64,000 nucleotides of DNA from Sphingopyxis sp. Root154 (lineage in GTDB: Bacteria > Pseudomonadota > Alphaproteobacteria > Sphingomonadales > Sphingomonadaceae): assembly GCF_001427105.1 (NCBI RefSeq), contig NZ_LMGI01000001.1:682001-746000 (forward strand), read 5' to 3'. How positions within the stretch are numbered: the stretch's first letter is position 1; each line of letters opens with the position of its first letter. The position numbers were made by a program, and so were the translations under genes. Shown piece after piece: positions 46,081 through 54,889 of this stretch. Below the pieces are notes generated by a model. It was not told the DNA's origin. It saw only the letters and a program-made list of their open reading frames with translations, and made no database searches.

Positions 46081-48861
46081 CTAGAAATCGACCTTCGCGC
46101 CGACGGTGAAGTAGCGGCCGACGACGTCGTACAGCGTGCTGTTGACGGTGATGAGCGGGGGATCGCGGTCGAACACATTGTTAACGTTGCCGAACAGCAT
46201 GAAGCGATCGTCGATCTTGAACCGCGCGCCGAGGTCGACGTAGGTCCGCGAGGCGATCCTGTTGTTGATCAGCGTCGTGCGCGTCCGGTCGAAATTGCCG
46301 CCATCGATATACCGCGCGCGGATGTCGAACCCGACATTGTCATCCTCATAGGTCGCGCTGAGCGTCCCGCGCCATTTGGGCGTCGCGCGCTGCACCGAAT
46401 CGCCGACGTCGCCGGCTGTCTCGACGCGGGTAACGCCGGTATCGAACACCAGCTTGTCGACATAGGTCGCCAGCGCGCGGATGCGCAGGCTGCCCGGCAG
46501 GCCCGCACTGACGTTCGACAGGTTGACGACATAGGACGCCTCCATGTCGAGTCCGCTCGTCTCGAAGCTTGCGATATTCTGCTGGGTTGCGGCCACCTGG
46601 GTAACCGTCCCCGTCGCATCGCGCGTGATGCTATCGCAGGCGGAGGTGACCCCGCGGGAACATAAGAGCGTCAGGTTCGATCCGTTCAGCGCCGTGATCG
46701 CACCGTCGATCTTGATCTTGTAATAATCGACCGAGGCGCTGAAGCCGCGCAGGAAGGATGGCGAATATGTTGCGCCGATTGCCGTCGTGTAGCTCACTTC
46801 CGGCACCAGATTGGGGTTGCCGCCGGTGAATGTCGTCACGGTCGACGGTTGCGGGTTATATGCGGGGTTGGCCGCAGCTCGCCCGGCCCTGTCCTGATCG
46901 TTGAGCGATCCGATGTTGATCGCGCGGAGCGCGAACAATTCGCCGATGCCCGGCGAGCGGATGTCGCGCGATCGCGTTGCACGCAGCAGCAGGTCGCCAA
47001 ACAGCCGCGCGGTGCCGCCGGCCTTCCACGTCCAGATGCCGCCGCTGGTGCTGTAATCCGAATAGCGCGCGGCGCCGCTCAGGTCGATCTCCACGGCATT
47101 TTCGAGTTTGAGCAGCGGGAACAGGACTTCGCCGAACGCTTCCTTGACGTTGAACCCGCCCGAGGTGGGGGTCGAAAAGACAAGGATGCCATAGTTGCTG
47201 GCGTTCGCGATCGTGAAGTCATCTCGCGAGGAAACCTGTTCCTCCCAGCGCGCCTCGGCACCGATCGCGAGGGTCACCGGGCCGGCCCACAAGGAGAAGA
47301 GATCGCCCTGAATTTCGGCGCCCGCGGAATCGAGCTTTCTGGTTTCGAACGATTGCTGCGCGCCCGTGACGTAGGCGCGCGCCTCGGGCGACGCATTCAA
47401 TGCGCCAAAAGGATTGAGCGGCCGGCACGCGGGATCGTTATTGGTCGGGTCTGCGTCGGCATTGATGCCGCAAACGATTTGCCCGCCACTCGACACCGCA
47501 TTGATCGCATTGTTGAACTGCCTGACCAGCCGCGAGTTGCCCATCGACTGTTCGCTGTCGACTTCGCCATGACTGTACCAGGCTTTGTAGCGGAAACCGT
47601 TGCCGAACGTGCCGTCGACGCCGATCGCGCCTTCCTTGCTGACTCGCTCGCCGCGGAACTGCAGTTGCAGGATGTCGTTGAAATAGCGGCCGAAGGTGAA
47701 GCTTGTCTCGCCAGCGGCGGCAAGCCGATCGCGGACCGCAGTCGACAGATAGGGGTTGTTCGCCTGGATCGTAAGGTACGGCAGGCCGAGCGCGCCGCCG
47801 ATCGTATAGTCGCCAAAGAAGGGCGCGTTCGATAGCGAACGCGCATAGCTGCCGTCGACCCAGAAGGTCGCGTCACCGACCTCGTAGCTCAGCCGGGCAT
47901 AGGTGCTCAGCCGCTCGAAGGGCGATGAAACGGGAATCGTGTCATACAGATTGATGCCGTCCTCGCCGCCGACCATCCGGAGCGGGAACGCACCCGCGCC
48001 GACGCTCGTGCCGCGGCCGAAAGCGCGCAGCGTGCCATCGGCGTTGAACGTCTGTCCCGCGAGTACGCCGCTGGTGATGAGGCCGCCCAGCGTGACATTG
48101 CCGAAGTTCACGTCGCGAACCAGTTCCGACCCCGTGCCCGAGGGGATGAAATCGGGACTGTTGAGCTGCGGGCGCGTGCTCCGCTGGATCACGCCGGCGT
48201 CTTTGACATATTCGCCGCCGATGATGAAATGGCCGCGCCCGTCGGCGAAGCCGGTGCCGAATTTCGCATCGAAGCCATAGCGGAAGCCGTCACCACGCGA
48301 CGAAACGCCAACATTGCCGCCGACCGACAGGCCGTCATAATCCTTGTCGAGCAGGATGTTGACGACGCCCGCGACCGCGCCCGAGCCCCAGGCCGCGGAG
48401 GCGCCGCCGGTCACGACCTCGACGCGCTCGACCAGATTCGCCGGGATGAAGTTCAGGTTGTTCTCGCCAACGAAGCGGCGGCCGTCGAGCAGCACCAGCG
48501 TGCGGTTGACACCCAGGCCGCGCATGTCGACGGGCGCGGTGCCGGTCGAGGTGTTGCCGTTCGACACGCTCGGCGTCGTCGTGGGGCGGATTTGCGGAAG
48601 GTCGTTCAGCACCTGCTGGATGTTCGGACGCGCGCCGAGGCGCAGTTCATCCTCGCCGATCACCGTCGTGGGCGTGGGCTGATCGAAACCGGCGCGCGCG
48701 ATGCGCGATCCCGTGACGAGGATTTCCTCAACGGCCGTGGCCTCGGTCTCGGCGACGGTCTGCGCCGCGGCCGGCACCGCGAGCCATAATCCGGCCACCA
48801 AGGCCGCAATGCTGCTGCCGCGCGCGAGCCGATAACCGAGCTTGTCATTATCTTTATGCAT
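46081..48861 (-). CDS. TonB-dependent receptor, probable peptide or oligomer uptake
   Basis: 926 residues from ATG 48861. Signal peptide (ARGSSIAALVAGLWLAVPAAAQ), TonB box EEILVTGSRI, plug with NIQQVLNDLPQIRPTTTPS, VDMRGLGVNRTLVLLDGRRFV and ERVEVVTGGASAAWGSGAVAGVVNILLDK, and a large barrel ending GAKVDF. This Oar-like sphingomonad type is commonly next to peptidases and amidohydrolases. The divergent neighbour is an M19 dipeptidase operon with shared control region, so peptides are the likely cargo (inference). Confidence 0.9.
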   Translation of the reverse strand: MHKDNDKLGYRLARGSSIAALVAGLWLAVPAAAQTVAETEATAVEEILVTGSRIARAGFDQPTPTTVIGEDELRLGARPNIQQVLNDLPQIRPTTTPSVSNGNTSTGTAPVDMRGLGVNRTLVLLDGRRFVGENNLNFIPANLVERVEVVTGGASAAWGSGAVAGVVNILLDKDYDGLSVGGNVGVSSRGDGFRYGFDAKFGTGFADGRGHFIIGGEYVKDAGVIQRSTRPQLNSPDFIPSGTGSELVRDVNFGNVTLGGLITSGVLAGQTFNADGTLRAFGRGTSVGAGAFPLRMVGGEDGINLYDTIPVSSPFERLSTYARLSYEVGDATFWVDGSYARSLSNAPFFGDYTIGGALGLPYLTIQANNPYLSTAVRDRLAAAGETSFTFGRYFNDILQLQFRGERVSKEGAIGVDGTFGNGFRYKAWYSHGEVDSEQSMGNSRLVRQFNNAINAVSSGGQIVCGINADADPTNNDPACRPLNPFGALNASPEARAYVTGAQQSFETRKLDSAGAEIQGDLFSLWAGPVTLAIGAEARWEEQVSSRDDFTIANASNYGILVFSTPTSGGFNVKEAFGEVLFPLLKLENAVEIDLSGAARYSDYSTSGGIWTWKAGGTARLFGDLLLRATRSRDIRSPGIGELFALRAINIGSLNDQDRAGRAAANPAYNPQPSTVTTFTGGNPNLVPEVSYTTAIGATYSPSFLRGFSASVDYYKIKIDGAITALNGSNLTLLCSRGVTSACDSITRDATGTVTQVAATQQNIASFETSGLDMEASYVVNLSNVSAGLPGSLRIRALATYVDKLVFDTGVTRVETAGDVGDSVQRATPKWRGTLSATYEDDNVGFDIRARYIDGGNFDRTRTTLINNRIASRTYVDLGARFKIDDRFMLFGNVNNVFDRDPPLITVNSTLYDVVGRYFTVGAKVDF

Positions 48862-48931
48862 CTCATCCGCCCTTTTTGATGGGCCGCTCGACGGCGGCTT
48901 TTTTTGGTTCCCCACATGGAAGCTGCCATAA

Positions 48932-48947
48932 TGTCCTATTTAGGACA
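48932..48947. promoter_or_regulatory. Palindromic operator near the TonB receptor start
   Basis: TGTCCTA-TT-TAGGACA is a perfect 7-2-7 dyad, 71 bases upstream of the receptor start. Likely a repressor or activator site. The protein that binds it is not in the window. Confidence 0.6.
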
Positions 48948-49148
48948 ATATATTTCTTTCATGAGAAATTAGACCCATAATTGACAAGACATTCAGGTTG
49001 AGGTCCGTAGGAACTCGAGGCCGAATCGACTCCGAAGCCGGGATGTCGCCGATGTCGCGCGTAGGCTCGCAGCGCAACGAACTGCCGCCGGCGCGATGCA
49101 CGTGAAGGCGTTTTTCCGAATTCGAAAGTGATGGATTGACGAAGCCCT

Positions 49149-49170
49149 ATCAGGATAATATCGTCCTGAT
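49149..49170. promoter_or_regulatory. Palindromic operator over the dipeptidase promoter
   Basis: ATCAGGA and TCCTGAT, 8 bases apart, form a perfect dyad that overlaps the spacer and -10 box of the proposed promoter, as expected for a repressor site. It shares the TCCT/AGGA half-site words of the palindrome at 48932. Confidence 0.6.
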
Positions 49171-49195
49171 TAGAAAATCAAAATGAACGGGGACG

Positions 49196-50341
49196 ATGAT
49201 GCTATTTTCTCGACGGCAGGCGATTTGCGCCGCAGGCGCGGCGCTCGCGGCTCCCCTCGCCGCGCCTTATATTGCGCGCGCCAATATCCAGATCAGCCCC
49301 TTCACGAACCGCGCCTATTCGAATCGCGCGATCGAGCTGGTCCAGCACGCGGTCGTCGTCGACATGCTCGCCCCGATCAAGATCGACTTCGACCCCAGCT
49401 ATTACACCAAGGCGCTGAGCGAAAAGGAAACCGCGGACTTCCGCGCCAGCGGCATCAACGCCATTCATCATGCGGTCGGCATCGGCGGACCGACGGCGAA
49501 GGAGCAGGCGCTCAGCTTCTTCGCGATCTGGGGCAATTTCGTCGCGCGCAACAGCCATGTCTTCACCGGGGTCGACAAGTTCGCCGACATCCTGCGCGCC
49601 AAGAAGGACGGCAAGGTGGCGGTGATCATGGGCCTGCAGAACGCCGACCATTTCAACCGCCCGGCCGACGTCAAAACCTTCTACGAAATCGGCCAGCGCT
49701 GCGCGCAGCTGACCTATAATTCGCAGAACCGCATCGGATCGGGGTCGACCGAGCGCGTCGACGGCGGCGTTAGCGATTTCGGGGTCGAGATCATCAAGGC
49801 GATGAACGAGGTTGGCATGCTCGTCGACGTCTCGCACAGCGGCGACCGCACCACACTGGATGCAATCGAGATTTCGCCGAAGCCGATCGCGATCACGCAC
49901 AGCAATTGCCGCGCGCTGATCGACCATCCGCGCGTCAAGACCGACGAGGCGATCAAGGCGCTCGCCGCCAAGGGCGGCGTGATGGGCATCACCGGGGTGC
50001 GCAATTTCGTGAGCAAGACCGATCCGACGACGATCGCGAACTATGTCGACCATATCGACCATGTCGTGAAGCTCGTCGGGATCGACCATGTCGGCGTCGG
50101 CACCGATTCCGACCTCTATGGCTATGACGACACTTCGCTCGAGATGAACAAGATGCTGCGCGGCGCCTATAAGGACAGCTACGCCTTTCGCGAGAAGATC
50201 GACGTCGACGGTTTTGATCATCCGCTCAAGATGTTCGACCTGACCGAAGAATTGCTGCGCCGCAAATATTCCGATGCGAACATCCTGGCGGTGCTCGGCG
50301 GCAATTTCCAGCGGCTGCTGACCGCGACCTGGGGCGGTTGA
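49196..50341 (+). CDS. Exported membrane dipeptidase (M19 family)
   Basis: 381 residues. A twin-arginine signal (FSRRQAICAAGAALAAPLAAP) leads to the renal dipeptidase barrel: VVVDMLAP (normally DGHND), VAVIMGLQNADHF, LTYNSQNRIGSG, MLVDVSHSGDRTTLDAIEISPKPIAITHSNCRAL (metal-binding His pair) and HVGVGTDSD. Members cleave dipeptides, often with a C-terminal D-residue. The first metal motif is degenerate (DML for HxD), as in some subgroups. It overlaps the next gene by 1 base (TGATG) and faces a TonB receptor. Confidence 0.9.
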   Translation: MMLFSRRQAICAAGAALAAPLAAPYIARANIQISPFTNRAYSNRAIELVQHAVVVDMLAPIKIDFDPSYYTKALSEKETADFRASGINAIHHAVGIGGPTAKEQALSFFAIWGNFVARNSHVFTGVDKFADILRAKKDGKVAVIMGLQNADHFNRPADVKTFYEIGQRCAQLTYNSQNRIGSGSTERVDGGVSDFGVEIIKAMNEVGMLVDVSHSGDRTTLDAIEISPKPIAITHSNCRALIDHPRVKTDEAIKALAAKGGVMGITGVRNFVSKTDPTTIANYVDHIDHVVKLVGIDHVGVGTDSDLYGYDDTSLEMNKMLRGAYKDSYAFREKIDVDGFDHPLKMFDLTEELLRRKYSDANILAVLGGNFQRLLTATWGG

Positions 50342-51381
50342 TGAACGCGCTGACCGATCGCCTCGCCGGAGCACTGGTGCTGCCGCAGCCCTATGTGCTG
50401 TTCCTCGGCGACACGAAGATCCCGGGTTTCGCAAAGACCGCGTTCGGGCTGAAGGACTGGGCGCCCGAAAAATGCGTCGGCGAGTTGCGGCTGCCCGGCG
50501 CCACGGTCACCACGGGGCTGGACGCGCTCACCGCCGCCGAAGCGCATGCGCGCGGTGCGCGGGCGCTGGTGATCGGCGTCGCGAACCTCGGCGGCGTGAT
50601 CCCCGCAAACTGGCGCGCGTCGCTGATCGAGGCGCTGGAGGCGGGGCTCGACCTGATCGCCGGCATGCACATGCGCCTCGTCGACATCCCTGAACTCGCC
50701 GAAGCCGCGCACCGGCTCGGCCGCCAGCTGATCGACGTGCGCGTGCCGCCGCCGCAGATTCCGGTCGGCACCGGGCGCAAGCGCAGCGGCAAGCGGCTGC
50801 TGACGGTCGGCACCGACTGCGCGCTCGGCAAGAAATATACCGCGCTGGCGCTGGCTCGCGCCTTCGAACGGCGCGGCATCGACAGCGATTTCCGCGCGAG
50901 CGGCCAGACCGGCATCATGATCGCGGGCGGCGGCATCGCGATGGACGCTGTTGTCTCCGACTTCGAGGCCGGCGCCGCCGAACTGCTCTCGCCCGCCGCC
51001 CCCGCAGGCCATTGGGACGTGATCGAGGGTCAGGGCGCGTTGACCCATCCCTCCTATGCCGCGGTGTCGTTGGGGCTGCTCCACGGCAGCCAGCCCGATG
51101 TGTTCGTCGTGTGCCACGAACCCGGCCGCACCGAGATGCTCGGCACCGCCGGCTACATGCTGACCAGCATCGAGGAGATCGTCGAACTCACGACGCTGCT
51201 CGGCCGCCGGACCAATCCCGCGATCCGCTGCGGCGGCTTTGCCTTCAACACCTCGGCGCTCGATGAGGCGGCCGCGACCGCGCTGATGGCGCGTGAGAGC
51301 GTGCGGCTCGGTTTGCCGGTCGCCGATCCGATCCGCGGCGGGCCCGCATTCGACGCGCTCGTCGACAGCTGCCTCGCATGA
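50341..51381 (+). CDS. DUF1611 family protein, DgcN-like
   Basis: 346 residues. LLTVGTDCALGKKYTALALARAFERRG is a P-loop-like motif in the DUF1611 domain, with ASGQTGIMIAGGGIAMDAVVSDFEAGAAELL, IEGQGALTHPSYAAVSLGLLHGSQPD and VVCHEPGR. The related DgcN of marine alphaproteobacteria is reported to acetylate D-glutamate, with the racemase/epimerase DgcA as partner. No such epimerase is in the window, so the D-amino acid role is an inference supported by the M19 dipeptidase just upstream (1-base overlap). Confidence 0.85.
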   Translation: MNALTDRLAGALVLPQPYVLFLGDTKIPGFAKTAFGLKDWAPEKCVGELRLPGATVTTGLDALTAAEAHARGARALVIGVANLGGVIPANWRASLIEALEAGLDLIAGMHMRLVDIPELAEAAHRLGRQLIDVRVPPPQIPVGTGRKRSGKRLLTVGTDCALGKKYTALALARAFERRGIDSDFRASGQTGIMIAGGGIAMDAVVSDFEAGAAELLSPAAPAGHWDVIEGQGALTHPSYAAVSLGLLHGSQPDVFVVCHEPGRTEMLGTAGYMLTSIEEIVELTTLLGRRTNPAIRCGGFAFNTSALDEAAATALMARESVRLGLPVADPIRGGPAFDALVDSCLA

Positions 51382-51406
51382 ACCCACTGACCTTCGGAGA
51401 TCTTGC

Positions 51407-52885
51407 ATGACCCGTTTTCCAGCCCTGCGCCGCACCGCATTCGCCGCCGCGCTGCTCGGCTCGATCGCCCTGCCCTCCAACGCCATAGCGCAGGCCGAAA
51501 CCAGCTATAGCATCCCGCAGGACCGGATCGATGGACTTGCCGATTTCGTCGACGGCGTGATGGCGCAGCAGATCGCGACGCGCGAGGTCGCGGGGGCCAT
51601 CGTCACCGTCGTCTATCGCGACAAGATACTGTTCTCGCGCGGCTACGGCTTTGCCGATATCGACAAGGGCATCGCGGTCGACGGACAGCAGACCTTGTTC
51701 CGGCCGGGATCGGTGTCGAAGATGTTCACCTGGAGCGCGCTGCTGCAACAGGTCGAAGCGGGCCGCGTGGACCTCGACGCCGATGTGAACACATATCTCG
51801 ATTTCAAAATCCCCGAGTTCGAGGGCAAGCCGATCCGCGTGCGCGATCTTTTGTCACACACGCCGGGGATGAGCGACGTCGGCGGGCTGACCGCGCCGAC
51901 GCCCGACAAGATCACGCCCTATGTCGAATGGATGAAGACGCATATTCCGGTTCGCCATTGGTCGTCGGGAACCGAGACCTCCTATTCCAACTATGGCTCG
52001 GTCCTCGCGGGCTATATCGTCGAGCGCGTGTCGGGCGAGGCGTTTCCCGACTATGTCGAGAAACATATCTTCGCGCCGCTGGGAATGAGCGCCACGACCT
52101 TTCGTGAACCTTTGCCCGCTGCGCTCGCGCCGCGCATGGCGTCGGGCTATCAGGTCAAGGACGGGCGGCTCGTCGCCGACCCGTTCGAGCTGTTCAGCCC
52201 GGTAATGCCCGCCGGATCGGGCACGAGCAGCGGACCCGACATGGCGCGCTTCATGACGGCGATGATGAACGGCGGCGCGCTCGGCAAGGCGCGCATCCTG
52301 AAACCCGCGTCGGTCAAATTGCTGATGACCAACTCGGTCGCAAACGCCCCCGGCCTGCCCGGCATGGCGCACGGCTTTTTCGTCGTCCGCGAGAAAGGCC
52401 CGCGCATGGTGGGGCATGGCGGCAACACCGGCGATTTCCACTCGAATATGATCCTCGCGCCCGAGGCCGGGCTGGGCTTCTTCGTCTCCGAGACCGGCGG
52501 CGAGGGCAGCTATAGCGGCCGCACCGAACTCACCGAGGCTCTGATCGGCCGGCTGTTCCCAGTCGCCCCCGCCCCGCGCGTCGCCGCACCGGCGGGCGAA
52601 GTGCTGCCGCTCGGCGCCTATCGCGGCAACCGCCGCGACTATGCGCGCACCCCCAATCCCGAACGCGACCTGAAGATCGCCGCGGCCGGCCCGAACGCCG
52701 TCACCGTCACCAACGAAGGCAAAACCACCTATTGGGAACGCGTCGGTCCGATGCGCTTCGAACAGGCCACCGGCGCCCGCGCCGGCGGCCCCTATGAGCA
52801 ATTGCTGTTCCACGGCGCCGAGGGGCGCTGGCGCCTGTCCTTCACGTCGCAACCGCATGTTCTCTATCATTTCGTCCAGCCCTGA
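51407..52885 (+). CDS. Exported serine hydrolase, beta-lactamase class C fold (first of two)
   Basis: 492 residues with a signal peptide ending SNAIAQA. Catalytic SVSK in LFRPGSVSKMFTWSALL, YSN in SYSNYGSVLAGYIVERVSG and the HGG motif in RMVGHGGNTGDF are all present. The extra C-terminal domain of about 110 residues (APAGEVLPLGAYRGNRRDYARTPN) is typical of D-aminopeptidase-like and esterase members. It follows the DUF1611 gene by 25 bases. Confidence 0.88.
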   Translation: MTRFPALRRTAFAAALLGSIALPSNAIAQAETSYSIPQDRIDGLADFVDGVMAQQIATREVAGAIVTVVYRDKILFSRGYGFADIDKGIAVDGQQTLFRPGSVSKMFTWSALLQQVEAGRVDLDADVNTYLDFKIPEFEGKPIRVRDLLSHTPGMSDVGGLTAPTPDKITPYVEWMKTHIPVRHWSSGTETSYSNYGSVLAGYIVERVSGEAFPDYVEKHIFAPLGMSATTFREPLPAALAPRMASGYQVKDGRLVADPFELFSPVMPAGSGTSSGPDMARFMTAMMNGGALGKARILKPASVKLLMTNSVANAPGLPGMAHGFFVVREKGPRMVGHGGNTGDFHSNMILAPEAGLGFFVSETGGEGSYSGRTELTEALIGRLFPVAPAPRVAAPAGEVLPLGAYRGNRRDYARTPNPERDLKIAAAGPNAVTVTNEGKTTYWERVGPMRFEQATGARAGGPYEQLLFHGAEGRWRLSFTSQPHVLYHFVQP

Positions 52886-52897
52886 GGAGAAGCCATC

Positions 52898-54847
52898 ATG
52901 AAGCTGTTGATCGCACTCGCGCTCTCCTGCGCGCCCGTCGCCGCCCTTGCACAGACCGTCGCGGCCGATACGCCCGGCAAGCTCGCCAGCGGCGTGCAAT
53001 ATGTCCAGCCCAAGGACTGGACCGCATCGACGCAAGGCCCCGCGCTCGTCTTCACCTCGCCCGAGGGTGATCTGCGTATCGTCGTCGCCGAAATCGGCGC
53101 CGCCGCCGATGCCGCCGACGCCGCCGCCAAGGCGTGGGCGGTCGTCCGCCCGGGCGCCGTGCCGACGCAGCGCAACAGCACCGCCGCGCCCCCGGCCGAC
53201 GGCTGGGACGAGCGGGTAAGCTTCGCCTATGAAACGCTGCCGACCGAGCGCGCCGCGCGCTCCGCGTCTGCGCTGCGCAAGGGCACCGCCTGGACCGTGC
53301 TGATCGTCGATGGTGCGGCGGGCACCGCCGCGAAACGCTCCGCCGCGATGTCGGTGGTTGCACAGGGCCTCCGCCCGGCGGGCTTCCAGAAGGAAAGCTT
53401 CGCCGGCAAGACCGCGCACGAACTCACGCCCGAACGCATCAAGTTGCTCACCGACTTCATCGAGCAAAGCCGTCAGGAACTTGAGGTTCCCGGCGTCGGC
53501 TTTGCGCTGATCGACGATGGCAAGGTGCTGTGGCAGGGCGGTTTCGGCGTCCGCGCGCTCGGCTCGCCCGAAAAGGTCGACGAGCACACCAAGTTCATGA
53601 TCGCATCGAACACCAAGGGGATGACCACGCTGCTCCTCTCGACGATCGCCGACGAGGGCAAGCTGCGCTGGGACGAGAAGGTCGTCGACCTCTATCCCGA
53701 ATTCCGCCTTGGCAATGACGAGGTCACCAAGTCGGTGCTCGTCAAGCATCTGATCTGCGCCTGCACCGGCCTGCCGCGCAAGGATTTCGGCTTCATCCTC
53801 GCCGACAAGGGGCAGCCCGCCGCCGACACCTTCAAGCAGCTTGCCGCGACGATGCCGACCAGCAAGTTCGGCGACCTGTTCCAGTATAACAACCAGCTGG
53901 CCTCGGCGGCCGGCTATGTCGGCGGGCATATCCTCTATCCGAAGATGGAGTTCGGCGCTGCCTACGACCGCGCGATGGAAGAGAAAGTCTTCAAGCCGCT
54001 CGGCATGAAGGACAGCACCTTCGATTATGCCGAGGGCATGGCGGGGAACTGGGCGGCGCCGCACGGCCTCGACATCGACGGCAAGGTGACGTTGATGTCG
54101 AACGACTTCAACTGGTCGCCCTATCCCTATCGTCCCGCGGGCGCGGCCTTTTCCACCACCGCCGACATGGTCCGCTACGTCCAGCTCGAGCTCGGCAAGG
54201 GCATGCTCGACGGCAAGCGCGTGGTGAGCGAAACCAACCTCCTCGCGCGCCGCGAAAAGGGCGTGCAGGTCGGACCCGACAGCTGGTACGGCATGGGCCT
54301 GTTCCAGCGCGACGCCTCGGGCGTGCAGGTCGTCACGCATGGCGGTACGCTGGTCGGCTATCACAGCACCTGGTTTGCGCTTCCCGAGTCCGGCGTTGGC
54401 CTCGTGATCCTGGTCAACAGCGATCCGGGCGCATCGATGCTGGCGCCGACGCTCCGCCGCCTGCTCGAAATACTTTACGACGGCCAGCCTGAAGCCGCGC
54501 GCGACATCACCGCTGCGGCCGCGCGGATCAAGGCGCAGGCAACGGCGAAGCGCGAGCGGCTGACCTATCCGGGTGACCCCGCGGTGCTCGGCAACCTTGC
54601 CGGCCATTATCGTGACCCGTCGGTCGGTCAGATCACGGTCAGCGAGAAGAACGGCCAGAAATGGATCAAGGCCGGTTTCGTCGAGGGGCCGATCGCCACC
54701 CGCAAGAATGCCGACGGCAGCATGTCGATCATCTCGGTCGGCCCGGGCAATATCGGCGTCGATGCGCTGGTCGGCACGAAGGATGGCAAGCGCACACTAA
54801 ACATCAACGACGGCCAGCAGACCCAATATCTGTACGTCGAGGACTGA
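52898..54847 (+). CDS. Exported serine hydrolase, beta-lactamase class C fold (second of two)
   Basis: 649 residues. Signal peptide (LLIALALSCAPVAALAQ), then an extra N-terminal domain of about 150 residues (GVQYVQPKDWTASTQGPALVFTSPEGDLRIVVAEI), the penicillin-binding-like domain with SNTK (IASNTKGMTTLLLS), YNN (FQYNNQLASAAGYVGG) and HGG (VVTHGGTLVGYHS), and a C-terminal lipocalin-like DUF3471-type domain. It differs clearly from its neighbour, so they are not recent duplicates. Last gene of the unit; a hairpin follows. Confidence 0.88.
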   Translation: MKLLIALALSCAPVAALAQTVAADTPGKLASGVQYVQPKDWTASTQGPALVFTSPEGDLRIVVAEIGAAADAADAAAKAWAVVRPGAVPTQRNSTAAPPADGWDERVSFAYETLPTERAARSASALRKGTAWTVLIVDGAAGTAAKRSAAMSVVAQGLRPAGFQKESFAGKTAHELTPERIKLLTDFIEQSRQELEVPGVGFALIDDGKVLWQGGFGVRALGSPEKVDEHTKFMIASNTKGMTTLLLSTIADEGKLRWDEKVVDLYPEFRLGNDEVTKSVLVKHLICACTGLPRKDFGFILADKGQPAADTFKQLAATMPTSKFGDLFQYNNQLASAAGYVGGHILYPKMEFGAAYDRAMEEKVFKPLGMKDSTFDYAEGMAGNWAAPHGLDIDGKVTLMSNDFNWSPYPYRPAGAAFSTTADMVRYVQLELGKGMLDGKRVVSETNLLARREKGVQVGPDSWYGMGLFQRDASGVQVVTHGGTLVGYHSTWFALPESGVGLVILVNSDPGASMLAPTLRRLLEILYDGQPEAARDITAAAARIKAQATAKRERLTYPGDPAVLGNLAGHYRDPSVGQITVSEKNGQKWIKAGFVEGPIATRKNADGSMSIISVGPGNIGVDALVGTKDGKRTLNINDGQQTQYLYVED

Positions 54848-54854
54848 CAATCAG

Positions 54855-54889
54855 GGAGATCTCCGCATGACCCGGCTGCGGAAATCTCC
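54855..54889. terminator. Hairpin between the serine hydrolase and GH3 genes
   Basis: GGAGATCTCCGCA (54855-54867) and TGCGGAAATCTCC (54877-54889) pair with one mismatch. It separates two convergent transcripts and directly touches the GH3 stop. Confidence 0.65.

Larger units (their letters stand above)
48862..49195. other. Divergent control region of receptor and dipeptidase operon
   Basis: 334 bases without a gene. They hold two strong palindromes (48932-48947 and 49149-49170) and a sigma-70-like promoter for the plus strand (TTGACG 49136-49141, 17 bases, TATCGT 49159-49164). I see no other structure. Confidence 0.6.

Noticed and set aside
50341..51381. Calling the locus a complete DgcN-DgcA D-glutamate pathway
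   Set aside because: Only the DUF1611 half is present. No dipeptide epimerase-type gene exists in the window, so only similarity is reported.
51854..54607. A 917-codon open frame antisense to the two serine hydrolases
   Set aside because: Both hydrolases show catalytic motifs and signal peptides. The antisense frame is low-complexity and runs across a gene boundary.
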